From a virus, in IMG/VR virus record IMGVR_UViG_3300034190_002207, positions 1 through 26,019 of that record: a stretch of 26,019 nt of DNA; one strand, written 5' to 3'. The notes below the pieces were generated by a model. The model worked only from the letters and a program-made list of their open reading frames with translations. It was not told the DNA's origin and did no database searches. Below are positions 6,189-14,260 of the stretch, in pieces; position 1 is the first letter of the stretch; the number at the start of each line of letters is the position of its first letter. A program made the position numbers and the translations under genes.

Positions 6189-7533
6189 TAATAAATTATT
6201 AGACTTAGCAACTAGATTAAAACAATACAAAGGGACTTTTGATACATCTTTTATTGAAACCTATGTACAGGCTAAATGGGTGTACTACGTATTGTTTCCT
6301 GAAGTACCATATAAAGCAACAGTTATGCTTTCAGATATAGCAGATGAGATGAATGTTTTTGAACCAGTCTTAGAAGAAGTATTGAAATCATTTGGTAATG
6401 ACTCTATACCTTTATGGAAGAAACTAAGTTTAGCATTAACTTCAGAAAGTGAATTAAGAAATCATGAATCATATTACGATGCTTGGACTGATGTTACTGC
6501 TAGAACTATTTTAGAAAGAAAAGCAAATGGGATAAAACCTAAATTTATTAGGTTAGCGAGAAATTTAACTAAACTAGAAAACGAATTAACATGGGCTTGT
6601 TTTCTCGGCTATCCACCTATTACAAAAAATAAATTTCTAACTTTTCTGATAAAACAAAGACTAGAAATAGAATATAAAGAAGCATCCGACTTGTTAAATA
6701 ATTTATTGAGTGATAATAAAAGTCATTTTGAAATATTAACAATGGCCATGACTGACAAAAACTTCTATACATATTCAAAGAAGAAATGGTTTGAAATGGA
6801 TATAGAATTGAAAAGAAGAACATATGAAAGATGGACAGGTAACGATATAATCGATATGAGAATTGATTATCAAATACTCCCAAAAGACGGTATAACAAAA
6901 ATGAAGTGTTTAAATTATGAAGAAAAAATATGGGTGGAAATTGATAGTGAGATGAAAATTCTCGATGTAATATATTTCAAACACCCTGAATTAACACTAA
7001 AGTCTAGGTTAAAAAAGTTGAGTGAAGAACAAGACCACTTAGTAATTAATAAGTTAAGAAAACTGAAAGATGTAAAAACAATTTCAGATTTGTTAAAGTA
7101 TGACCCTGAACACAAAGAAGGAGTCATTAGAATTCCTCACAACAAGAAATACAATCCAAATCATTACGGTGGTTATATTCTAGTTAAAAGTTCTCATCTT
7201 TATGATGTAAGGTTGAATAGAGTTAGAAAAGAAAATGGTAATATAATAATAGAAGTTGAAGCCTTAGACGGTGTTGATTTCTTTACAATAGGAGAAATTA
7301 CAACCGATAGACTGACTGATAAGACTGTGATTTGGGATGCAATTAAGAGACAAATGATTATAGAAAATCAAGATGATTGTATCATACCTGATGAAATTTG
7401 CATAGTTCTTTCTGTTTCAGTGCTTAGTTTCACTAAAGACGTTTTACCTCAGATGATAGATGGTTATTTTATGAGCATTCAATATGACAAAGGAATACAA
7501 GACGTAGTTCAAATGGTAGATATAATGGTCTAA
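6178..7533 (+). CDS. Large hypothetical protein with a faint ATP-dependent DNA ligase pattern, 451 aa
   Basis: ATG 6178 follows TTTGGAGGGAAAGAT and overlaps the preceding gene by 11 bases. The upstream in-frame ATG at 6112 lacks a binding site. The N-terminal 210 residues are helical, as in the ligase DNA-binding domain. After them come a possible remnant of motif I (K236-D-G), D256-x-E258 (motif III-like), LDVIYF at 262-267 (IIIa-like), EGV at 314-316 followed by YNPNHYGG (IV-like), and ILVK ending at K337 (V-like). FFTIGEI with TDRLTD then resembles the OB domain start. The motif I to IV spacing is much shorter than in active ligases, so it may be degenerate or unrelated. It is the last gene before the replisome promoter. 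Confidence 0.7.
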   Translation: MVIDNKLLDLATRLKQYKGTFDTSFIETYVQAKWVYYVLFPEVPYKATVMLSDIADEMNVFEPVLEEVLKSFGNDSIPLWKKLSLALTSESELRNHESYYDAWTDVTARTILERKANGIKPKFIRLARNLTKLENELTWACFLGYPPITKNKFLTFLIKQRLEIEYKEASDLLNNLLSDNKSHFEILTMAMTDKNFYTYSKKKWFEMDIELKRRTYERWTGNDIIDMRIDYQILPKDGITKMKCLNYEEKIWVEIDSEMKILDVIYFKHPELTLKSRLKKLSEEQDHLVINKLRKLKDVKTISDLLKYDPEHKEGVIRIPHNKKYNPNHYGGYILVKSSHLYDVRLNRVRKENGNIIIEVEALDGVDFFTIGEITTDRLTDKTVIWDAIKRQMIIENQDDCIIPDEICIVLSVSVLSFTKDVLPQMIDGYFMSIQYDKGIQDVVQMVDIMV

Positions 7534-7540
7534 AAAAATC

Positions 7541-7559
7541 AACAGTATATAAAAGAACA
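7541..7559 (+). promoter_or_regulatory. TATA-box promoter for the replisome operon
   Basis: AACAGTATATAAAAGAACA lies in the only gap between genes for several kilobases (7534-7574). The TATA centre, near 7549, is about 26 bases before ATG 7575, the normal archaeal TATA-to-start distance. Transcription should therefore begin at or next to the A of the start codon. The same 19 bases occur at 1870. Confidence 0.75.
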
Positions 7560-7574
7560 CATCGTAAGTAAATT

Positions 7575-8507
7575 ATGAGTTGGGTGGAAACTACAAGACC
7601 GATACGAATTACAGATTTAGTCGGTCAATCCACACTAACTAACGATATGCAAACTTGGAAAAATAACAGAAGATGGCCTACTGCTTTACTATTTGTTGGA
7701 CCTTCAGGTACGGGAAAAACGAGTGCTGCTAGAATTATCGGTAGAAATGTCTTAGATGATTTCTTCGATGACATGAATTACATAGAGACAAATGGTTCTG
7801 ATGATAGAGGAATTGATTTCGTAAGAGTTGATTTAAAAAATGCTTTACGAACTAAACCTGTTGGTGCTAAAAGAAAAGTAATTCTTATTGATGAAGCAGA
7901 TGGCTTAACAAAAGCAGCACAAGACAGTATGAGACAATTGATAGAATCTTACAGTAGAAATGCTTTGGTGATTTTAACTGCTAACGATGAATCTAAAATT
8001 ACACCTGCTATCAAGAGTAGGTGTAGTGTCTATCAATTCAAACCTATTTCAAATGAGGAGGGTGCTGCGAGACTTTGGGATATTTTAGCAGCAATGCAAA
8101 TTCCTACAACTACAACTTGGGGTCAAGATTTACCTTTGTTAGTGGAAACTATGCATGGGGATTTGAGAGCATCTATTAATTTATTAGAGACATTACCACC
8201 AAAACCTGATGCACTAAAATCAAGATTGTTGAAATTACAAAAATTACAAGAAGAAAACATAATGGAATATGTAGAGAATAATGAATGGGACAAAATTCGT
8301 AACAACCTTCATGAAGGATTGAATGACGGAGTTCCCCTACGAAACCTGTTACAAGGTCTCTACAACCAAATAAGAAAGAAATTCAGATATGACATAATGA
8401 AAGCGTATGGCGATGTGATGTTACACATCTATGCATGGCCGGCTGGAGATTATGCATTCTGTGATTATTTGGTAGCAAAAATGAAGGAAGGAAAGAAATA
8501 TGAGTAA
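7575..8507 (+). CDS. rfcS: Clamp loader small subunit (RFC-S), 310 aa
   Basis: This is an AAA+ ATPase of the archaeal replication factor C small-subunit type, which loads the PCNA clamp on primed DNA. Visible features are the N-terminal TRPIRITDLVGQ box, Walker A GPSGTGKT at residues 42-49, Walker B LIDEAD with D106 and E107, and the SRC arginine-finger motif at 148-150 (KSRCSVYQF). A lid region (MHGDLRASINLLE) and a helical collar follow. At 310 residues it is near normal length. No Shine-Dalgarno site precedes the ATG, and the promoter spacing predicts a leaderless message. No large RFC subunit was found in the window. The likely partner is the PCNA-like protein at 14261. Confidence 0.95.
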   Translation: MSWVETTRPIRITDLVGQSTLTNDMQTWKNNRRWPTALLFVGPSGTGKTSAARIIGRNVLDDFFDDMNYIETNGSDDRGIDFVRVDLKNALRTKPVGAKRKVILIDEADGLTKAAQDSMRQLIESYSRNALVILTANDESKITPAIKSRCSVYQFKPISNEEGAARLWDILAAMQIPTTTTWGQDLPLLVETMHGDLRASINLLETLPPKPDALKSRLLKLQKLQEENIMEYVENNEWDKIRNNLHEGLNDGVPLRNLLQGLYNQIRKKFRYDIMKAYGDVMLHIYAWPAGDYAFCDYLVAKMKEGKKYE

Positions 8508-8637
8508 TATAAGAGCAATAGACATTGAAGAATTAGGAATAACATTGCGTAGTGCAATAATGGAGAACAGATTAGAAATCATGAATTTACATGATACTGT
8601 TAAAAAAATCTTGAAGGAGATGAAAAAAAATGAATGA
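8500..8637 (+). CDS. Small helical protein, 45 aa
   Basis: The frame opens MSNIRAIDIEELGITLRSAI and ends in a basic helix VKKILKEMKKNE. GGAAGGAAAG precedes the ATG. It overlaps the clamp loader by eight bases and the next gene by eight. No family is recognised. Its place between clamp loader and ssDNA-binding protein suggests a replication accessory role, which is inference. Confidence 0.6.
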   Translation: MSNIRAIDIEELGITLRSAIMENRLEIMNLHDTVKKILKEMKKNE

Positions 8638-9958
8638 AGAAAACCCGTTTAAAAAAATGAAAGAAGAAAATATGACGAAAGAGTTACCTCAAGGGGTAAT
8701 GGAGAGATTGGAGAAACACTCTGAAAGAACTGGGGAAACATTACCTGTTGTTAAGCAAGGTTTCTTTGATTATATCAAAACCAATTACAGTTGTGATAAC
8801 TGGCACGAAGAAGATGAAGATTTAGTTCTTGATTGGGCTGAACAATTTGCTACTATGCTAAGAAGCAGCACAGTGAGTGGTGGTGTTGGTACACAAACAT
8901 ACGTTGGTCATTTCTTAGGTGTTGCCAATAAAGCAGGAGACCGTAGAAAAGGACTGGCTAACTGGATGGTCAGGCAATACAAAGAAGACCCAAATGCATT
9001 TGTATCAGATGGAAAAGGTGGAGTCTATGAAAAACAAGATGGTCATTGGGTCATCAATACTGCTGGTGGAATTATTGAAACATCTGAAATGATAACAGAA
9101 ACACCAAGTATGGGTATTCCTGCTGGTAACAATCAATACATTTGTTTCGTATCAAAGAAAGGTTATCCATATCCTCATGTTCAAATGGGTAGGTATGCAT
9201 TTTTCTTAGGTAATGAACAAAAGGAATTTGTTGATAATGGGAATATAAGATTGTGGCGTGTAGACATCACAGGAGATGATATGGAACGCTCTCTAAACAT
9301 AGGACAACCATGCGTTATCAAAGCAAAGCCACCTTCTGATAATGCGAGAGCAGGTTTTGAAGATGTATTAGATACAAACAGTGGCTTTGTTGATAGTATA
9401 AACTATACTAATGAATTTGTACCACTTGAAATGAGACCTTTACTAGAGCCATTCAAATTTTGGACTACTGATGATTTCACTGACATGTTCACTAGAATAG
9501 AAGAACTTAGTGATGCATATGAAAGTGGACTAAGAACGTTTCAAACCGCAGATGGACAAGGTAAAGTTGGTCCACTGGTAATCACAAAGGGAACAGTTAA
9601 CAGACTCAGCACTGAAGGAAGAGAAACCGAATACGATGAATCCGGTATATCATACAGTTTGAGCCTTACATCATCAGAACTACAAAGCACCTATGGTGGT
9701 GGAGATGGTGCTGAAGTGTTGTGTAATGTTTCAAGTGCATGTTATGATTTAACTCACCCATTCTCTTTTGTAGATAATGAAGGTGAAAGATTTGAGTATG
9801 CTGAGAAATCTACTGTGTTAATATTCGGTAGAATAGGTATGCAACAAAGAGATAATAGTAAAATTCCAAAGTTAACCGTTATGGGTATATACACAAACCA
9901 ACGAAGGGCTAGACCAAGAGTTAGTGGCGGAGATACAGACTTAGGACAATTTAATTGA
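8630..9958 (+). CDS. Putative OB-fold ssDNA-binding protein (RPA-like), up to 442 aa
   Basis: Position (between clamp loader, RecA-like ATPase and polymerase), acidity and length suggest the single-stranded DNA-binding protein of the replisome. Two beta-rich stretches look like OB-fold strands: NGNIRLWRVDITGDD with GQPCVIKAKPP near residues 205-240, and KSTVLIFGRIGMQQRD near 400-415. No RPA zinc motif is visible, so this is mainly a context call. ATG 8630 follows AAGGAGATG. ATG 8657 or 8672 (MTKELPQG) may be the real start, because bases 8654-8675 resemble the gene-start cassette seen at 2170 and 3208. Confidence 0.9.
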   Translation: MNEENPFKKMKEENMTKELPQGVMERLEKHSERTGETLPVVKQGFFDYIKTNYSCDNWHEEDEDLVLDWAEQFATMLRSSTVSGGVGTQTYVGHFLGVANKAGDRRKGLANWMVRQYKEDPNAFVSDGKGGVYEKQDGHWVINTAGGIIETSEMITETPSMGIPAGNNQYICFVSKKGYPYPHVQMGRYAFFLGNEQKEFVDNGNIRLWRVDITGDDMERSLNIGQPCVIKAKPPSDNARAGFEDVLDTNSGFVDSINYTNEFVPLEMRPLLEPFKFWTTDDFTDMFTRIEELSDAYESGLRTFQTADGQGKVGPLVITKGTVNRLSTEGRETEYDESGISYSLSLTSSELQSTYGGGDGAEVLCNVSSACYDLTHPFSFVDNEGERFEYAEKSTVLIFGRIGMQQRDNSKIPKLTVMGIYTNQRRARPRVSGGDTDLGQFN

Positions 9959-9968
9959 GGTGAAATAA

Positions 9969-10196
9969 ATGACTGAAAATAATGATAAACAAGAAATAAA
10001 TGTAGAACAAGAGAATATAATGTTGAAAGCGGAACTTGATAGGGTGCGTAACCTTGCTGGTAATAGACTTCTAATCATGAGAAGATTAGAGCAATTTGCC
10101 AACGATGTAAACACACTCATGAATGCTCTTAGAGCAGACTTTGCAGAGGTTCAAGCACCCGTTGATGAATCCGAGCAAGGTGAATCAAATGAGTAA
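9969..10196 (+). CDS. Coiled-coil protein, 75 aa
   Basis: GAGGTGAAATAA precedes the ATG. The protein is a single predicted helix: acidic start, then ENIMLKAELDRVRNLAGNRLL with heptad hydrophobics and RLEQFANDVNTLMNALRADF, ending in an acidic tail. Oligomerisation or bridging of replication proteins is plausible but unsupported. It overlaps the next gene by eight bases. Confidence 0.7.
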   Translation: MTENNDKQEINVEQENIMLKAELDRVRNLAGNRLLIMRRLEQFANDVNTLMNALRADFAEVQAPVDESEQGESNE

Positions 10197-10893
10197 TTGG
10201 ACAGACCCTAGAGTTGTTGATTGGGCAAAAGAACATTTTGCACATTCCCCTTTAGGTGGTGTGTGGAGTCCTGACGGAACAGGATTAATTTTCTTGAAAA
10301 CAGATACTAAAGAGTGGAGTTTACAGAAAGCAATACAACATCCTGCTTGCATTGAAACATTACATGGAATACGAACTGTTATGTTTGATTTAGGATATTC
10401 TCTTGATGAAAAGAATGCAGAATGGAAAGAGCCGCCAGCGACTTTAGAAGAAGCACAACGTATGGAAGTTGAAGAAAAGAAACAGATTGCTGAGAATTGG
10501 GCTGATAAAGATGGTACAAAATTGATTGATATGAATCCCTACAATACATTCCCTGAATTTATAAAAATGGAAGATGTTTTGTTAGAAGGTGGAGATACAC
10601 AAGAGATAGAGATATGGGCTTACAGGTTACTGAATCCAAACACTGGTGAACATGTAGAGATTGACCCTGATGATTATCATTTACTTACTGATGACAAAGC
10701 GTTCATGAGATACATGAATAGGGAAGGCGATATAATTCAAGCACTTACACGTAGGGAAATGATGGAAATGGCTGATGCAGGTGAACAAGGTTTGCTAATA
10801 GGTAGTGTTGACCCCGTTACTAAGGAGAAGATTCCTCTTTGGTTATACGGTACTTATTGTAAAGTCATAGACCCAAACGAGGAGGAAGAGTAA
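10189..10893 (+). CDS. Hypothetical acidic protein, 234 aa
   Basis: ATG 10189 (MSNWTDPRVVDW) is behind AAGGTGAATC and overlaps the previous gene. The ORF can extend to 10123, but only through the body of its neighbour. The protein has three parts: WAKEHFAHSPLGGVWSP, a charged helix (EAQRMEVEEKKQIAE), and a C-terminal alpha/beta region (EIWAYRLLNPNTGEHVEI). No motif is recognised. It ends NEEEE, whose codons form the GAGGAGGAAG ribosome site of the next gene. Its place in the replisome operon suggests a role in DNA replication. Confidence 0.8.
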   Translation: MSNWTDPRVVDWAKEHFAHSPLGGVWSPDGTGLIFLKTDTKEWSLQKAIQHPACIETLHGIRTVMFDLGYSLDEKNAEWKEPPATLEEAQRMEVEEKKQIAENWADKDGTKLIDMNPYNTFPEFIKMEDVLLEGGDTQEIEIWAYRLLNPNTGEHVEIDPDDYHLLTDDKAFMRYMNREGDIIQALTRREMMEMADAGEQGLLIGSVDPVTKEKIPLWLYGTYCKVIDPNEEEE

Positions 10894-11174
10894 TGGCTGG
10901 CTTTGGAAAAACTAAGAAGGCACAAGAAGCCTTAGCGGAAACCTTAGCAGACGGAGAACTACCTGCCCATGAAAGAGCAGACCCTTTTGCTGCTTTACAG
11001 GCTGAACTAGATGCAGAACAACCTACGTTGAACACACATACCTTTGCTGGTATAATCGGTCACGAAAACACTTGTAAAACTGCTATCGTGACTGCTGCTT
11101 ACAACAAGTATTGGGAAGAATTTAATGATAAGAAATTTGTCTTAGATTTAGATGGAGTGAGAAAGAATGAATGA
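10893..11174 (+). CDS. N-terminal half of a split RecA/Sak4-like ATPase, 93 aa
   Basis: Residues 50-66 (TFAGIIGHENTCKTAIV) carry a Walker A motif: G56, then C61-K62-T63. The consensus Gly before the Lys is Cys here. The protein then stops after a beta-strand-like KKFVLDLDG, just where a RecA fold would continue. The next gene supplies the rest, including a Walker B. RecA/Sak4-like viral ATPases act in strand annealing and recombination. The split is by an eight-base overlap (ATGAATGA) with a GGAGTGAGAAAG ribosome site, not by an insertion. Activity of the altered P-loop is uncertain. Confidence 0.8.
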   Translation: MAGFGKTKKAQEALAETLADGELPAHERADPFAALQAELDAEQPTLNTHTFAGIIGHENTCKTAIVTAAYNKYWEEFNDKKFVLDLDGVRKNE

Positions 11175-11901
11175 AGAACCTAAACAACTATGGATAGTAG
11201 ATTTTGACGGTGGTGGGTTCGCTAACAAAAGTGCATTCTATCCTGAAAATACTGGTATCAAATCTTTCGAGCCTTATGTCTATATGACAGGAAATAGGAC
11301 TGCTATTGACTATGATGCAACTCATAATCGAGTGATGCAAATAATGCAATTCGCTATAAAAAATAGTGGTAATATATGGGGGGTACTCATCACTGGCGTA
11401 GACCAATTTGATGCAGTATGTGTAAATAATATGAGGATAAACGATTTAGGTTTAGCGAGCGATGCGATTAGTGCGGCAGATGTACGTGGTGCTGGAGATG
11501 GACAAAGAGTACAGAATCAGTGGGATTGGGCAATAAGAAAAACTAGATTCCAACAGTTAGTATCTCTATGTAGAGCATTAGTAAAGAGAGGAACTAAAGT
11601 GTTCATGGAAACACATTTGTCTCTAACTAATTATGCACTTGGTGCAAATGAGGCAAATGCTAGTTGGAAGCCCGCTTGGGAAAAGAGTACCAACAATTTC
11701 TTATTCCAAATCATTAGAATGGAAAGAGAAGATACGCTTGATGAAGAAGGTAATGTCCTGATACAAAGGTTCACGGCTTCATTTGAAAAGAGTAAAACGG
11801 ATGCAGGTTTACAAGGACAAAAGAGAACTGTTCTAGTGACAGAAGTGGGTAAAGCACCTATCTTCTATGGACTACCTGAATTAAACGATGGCACATTGTA
11901 G
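11167..11901 (+). CDS. C-terminal half of a split RecA/Sak4-like ATPase, 244 aa
   Basis: The protein opens with KQLWIVDFDGGG, a core beta strand of a RecA-like fold, then a Walker B-like strand NIWGVLITGVDQFD (D79) and a later strand RGTKVFMETHLSLTN resembling the strand that follows it in such ATPases. It has no Walker A of its own; that is in the previous gene. The first strand repeats the last strand of the upstream half (FVLDLDG versus WIVDFDG), as if the seam had been duplicated. The two halves probably assemble. It ends at TAG directly abutting the polymerase start. Confidence 0.85.
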   Translation: MNEEPKQLWIVDFDGGGFANKSAFYPENTGIKSFEPYVYMTGNRTAIDYDATHNRVMQIMQFAIKNSGNIWGVLITGVDQFDAVCVNNMRINDLGLASDAISAADVRGAGDGQRVQNQWDWAIRKTRFQQLVSLCRALVKRGTKVFMETHLSLTNYALGANEANASWKPAWEKSTNNFLFQIIRMEREDTLDEEGNVLIQRFTASFEKSKTDAGLQGQKRTVLVTEVGKAPIFYGLPELNDGTL

Positions 11902-14259
11902 GTGTTTAGTTTGATTATAGACTACTACTATCCAAATGGGTTTGATGAAATATCATTTCCTCATTTGTATGAGCGTACAAGAGATGCCAATGGTAACTTG
12001 TACGTGAACATGATAAGTCCTGACGATGACAAGTATGTGAAACCACATTGTTGGATTCCTGTTGATACTAATCCTCGAAGACTAGGTAGAGTGATGTCTA
12101 GGTATCAAGGTGTATATGTAGATGTAGAACAAAGAGCCGAAGGGTTAGATGGTAAACAATTGAAGAAAATGATTGTACCTAACCCTCGTGCTTTTTGGGA
12201 TATCAAGAAAGAGATTGATACATATGAAGCCGATAAGCCATATGAAGACCAATATTTATTGCAGACCTATCCTGAAAAGATACCTGAGTTTGTACCACGA
12301 ATTTGGTATTTTGATTTAGAATGGGATGTAAACGATGGCTTCCTAACAGTCATGGCCGTTGATGATAGTCATGCTGAACACCCTGTGGTTTTTGCATGGA
12401 GAGAGAATCAAGAACACATTGTTGATTGGATTGATAGAGAAGGCGGTTACATGCTATATCTTTATGATAATGAAACTGACATGTGTAATGCATTCATGGA
12501 CCATTTAGAAGAATGTGACCCTGATATTTTATGTGCTCATGCGATTATGTGGGCTGATTTGCCCGTTTTAATGAAAAGATTACCTGACCCTCGAAGATTG
12601 TCGCCAATAGGTGAAATTGTAAAGCCTCACGCTAAGTATGGCTACAAGGAAACACAACAACCAATCAAAGGTAGATTATGCTTTGACAGTGCCGCTAAAG
12701 GTATGACTGGTTCAGGATTTGAAACTCTATGGATTAAGTCAGGTAGAGGGCAATTACCGAGTAGAAAATTAGATACTATAGCCAAAGCATTAGGTTTAGG
12801 TGGAAAGATTGATGAAGATGAGGATGGGAACAAGTTAGATGTTCGCACATGGTGGTACACTCACTTTGATTTATTTGTAGATTATTGTTTGAGAGATACT
12901 ACACTATTACGTCAATGCGATGAGAAACTAAATGCTATACCTTTCCTAGTTGCAATGCAACAATTCTGTGGAGTAAGGTTTCAATCTGTTCATAGAGTTA
13001 CTAATTATGTTCGAGGTTTGTTCGGTAGGTATTCTGATTTGAAAGCACCATCTATGTACAATAGACAAAGAGATTCTTTAACTGCTGCACATGTATTAGA
13101 AACTAAAGCAGGTAGACATCAGAATGTCGCACTTGTTGATTTCGCATCTCTATATCCAATACTGATAGTATGTCTAAATTTATGTCCTACAACTAAGAGA
13201 AGTAAGTTTGATACTGAAGGTAACATCAGACAGTTACCTGACGGTAGTAGATGGGAACAAGATGAAAAAGGCATATTACCCAGTATAGTAGAGGATATGT
13301 TGTTATTACGTAAAGAATACAAAAAGTTAGCCAAAGAAGCCACTAATGAAGATGATAAATTCAAAAATGATATGATGCAATTAGCGGTTAAAGTCACCAC
13401 TAATGCAATCTATGGCTATATTTCGCAAGCAGCGATAGGCGGTATGTGGACTGACCCTGATGTTGGGGCGGCTATTACAAGCATGGGTAGAGAGAGTATT
13501 ACACTACTAATGACAGAAGCAGAAAGACAAGGCTATACTGTACTAGCAGGTCATACAGATTCGTGCTACATACAAGCACCGTTTGAAGAAGTTCCGCCAT
13601 TAGTAGAACATCTCAATAAGACTATTAGAACTGAATTAAAACTGCCATTAATGGATGTAGAGTTTGAAGCATTTTTTGACTATTGGACTACTGCTAGTAG
13701 CAAGAATAGAAACTTTGGTATCATAACTTGGCCGGAGTCTAAGAAAGGTGATTTGAAAGTTACAGGCTATGGTCTGAAAGCAGCGAACTCAAGCCCTTTA
13801 ACAAGAGACATTCAACGTACTATGTTCCGCATGATAAGTGAAGGTGCAGAAGAAAACGATGTAAGTAAAGAAATTAGACCGATATCTATAGCCTTGAGGA
13901 AAGGTGAAAAAAGCATTGAGGATTTAGCACCCTATGGTAGATTAGGTAAAGCATCTTATGATAGAGTACCACCGAATGGTGCTAAAGGTGCTTTGTATTA
14001 CAATGAACACATGGCTACTAATGACCCATTTAGAGTGGGTGATTCAGGTCAATGGGTATATGTTAACGGTGTACCCGAAGGCTTCCCTACGACTAATGTA
14101 GTGTCATTCCGTGACGCAGAAGAAATCAAAGATTTTTCATTAGATTACGATTTGATGGTAGAGAAGTTTATTCGTAAGAAACTAGAGCCTATTTACGAAG
14201 TATTAGATTGGGATTTAGGTTTTGCTTGTGGTGACAAAAAACCAAAGGAGTATTGGTAA
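11902..14259 (+). CDS. polB: Family B DNA polymerase with 3'-5' exonuclease domain, 785 aa
   Basis: This is the replicative polymerase. Exonuclease motifs: Exo I FDLEWD (D138, E140), Exo II region with D219 (AHAIMWADLPVL, lacking the usual Asn), and Exo III YCLRD (Y328, D332). Polymerase motifs: A VDFASLYP (D413), B KVTTNAIYG (K497 to G505), and C GHTDS (H551, D553). The first Asp of the usual DTD is His, while the catalytic second Asp is kept. KNRNFG at 601-606 replaces the usual KKRYFG. The start is GTG 11902, abutting the previous TAG, and no earlier in-frame ATG exists. The common intein sites at motifs A and C are uninterrupted. It probably works with the clamp at 14261. Confidence 0.97.
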   Translation: MFSLIIDYYYPNGFDEISFPHLYERTRDANGNLYVNMISPDDDKYVKPHCWIPVDTNPRRLGRVMSRYQGVYVDVEQRAEGLDGKQLKKMIVPNPRAFWDIKKEIDTYEADKPYEDQYLLQTYPEKIPEFVPRIWYFDLEWDVNDGFLTVMAVDDSHAEHPVVFAWRENQEHIVDWIDREGGYMLYLYDNETDMCNAFMDHLEECDPDILCAHAIMWADLPVLMKRLPDPRRLSPIGEIVKPHAKYGYKETQQPIKGRLCFDSAAKGMTGSGFETLWIKSGRGQLPSRKLDTIAKALGLGGKIDEDEDGNKLDVRTWWYTHFDLFVDYCLRDTTLLRQCDEKLNAIPFLVAMQQFCGVRFQSVHRVTNYVRGLFGRYSDLKAPSMYNRQRDSLTAAHVLETKAGRHQNVALVDFASLYPILIVCLNLCPTTKRSKFDTEGNIRQLPDGSRWEQDEKGILPSIVEDMLLLRKEYKKLAKEATNEDDKFKNDMMQLAVKVTTNAIYGYISQAAIGGMWTDPDVGAAITSMGRESITLLMTEAERQGYTVLAGHTDSCYIQAPFEEVPPLVEHLNKTIRTELKLPLMDVEFEAFFDYWTTASSKNRNFGIITWPESKKGDLKVTGYGLKAANSSPLTRDIQRTMFRMISEGAEENDVSKEIRPISIALRKGEKSIEDLAPYGRLGKASYDRVPPNGAKGALYYNEHMATNDPFRVGDSGQWVYVNGVPEGFPTTNVVSFRDAEEIKDFSLDYDLMVEKFIRKKLEPIYEVLDWDLGFACGDKKPKEYW

Positions 14260-14260
14260 T

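Noticed and set aside
11130-11180. Programmed frameshift joining the two RecA-like halves
   Set aside because: The downstream frame has several stops just before its ATG, no slippery heptamer is seen, and a good ribosome site serves the second gene.
13120-13570. Intein in DNA polymerase motifs A or C
   Set aside because: Both motifs are contiguous with flanking polymerase sequence, and no intein splice or endonuclease motif is present.
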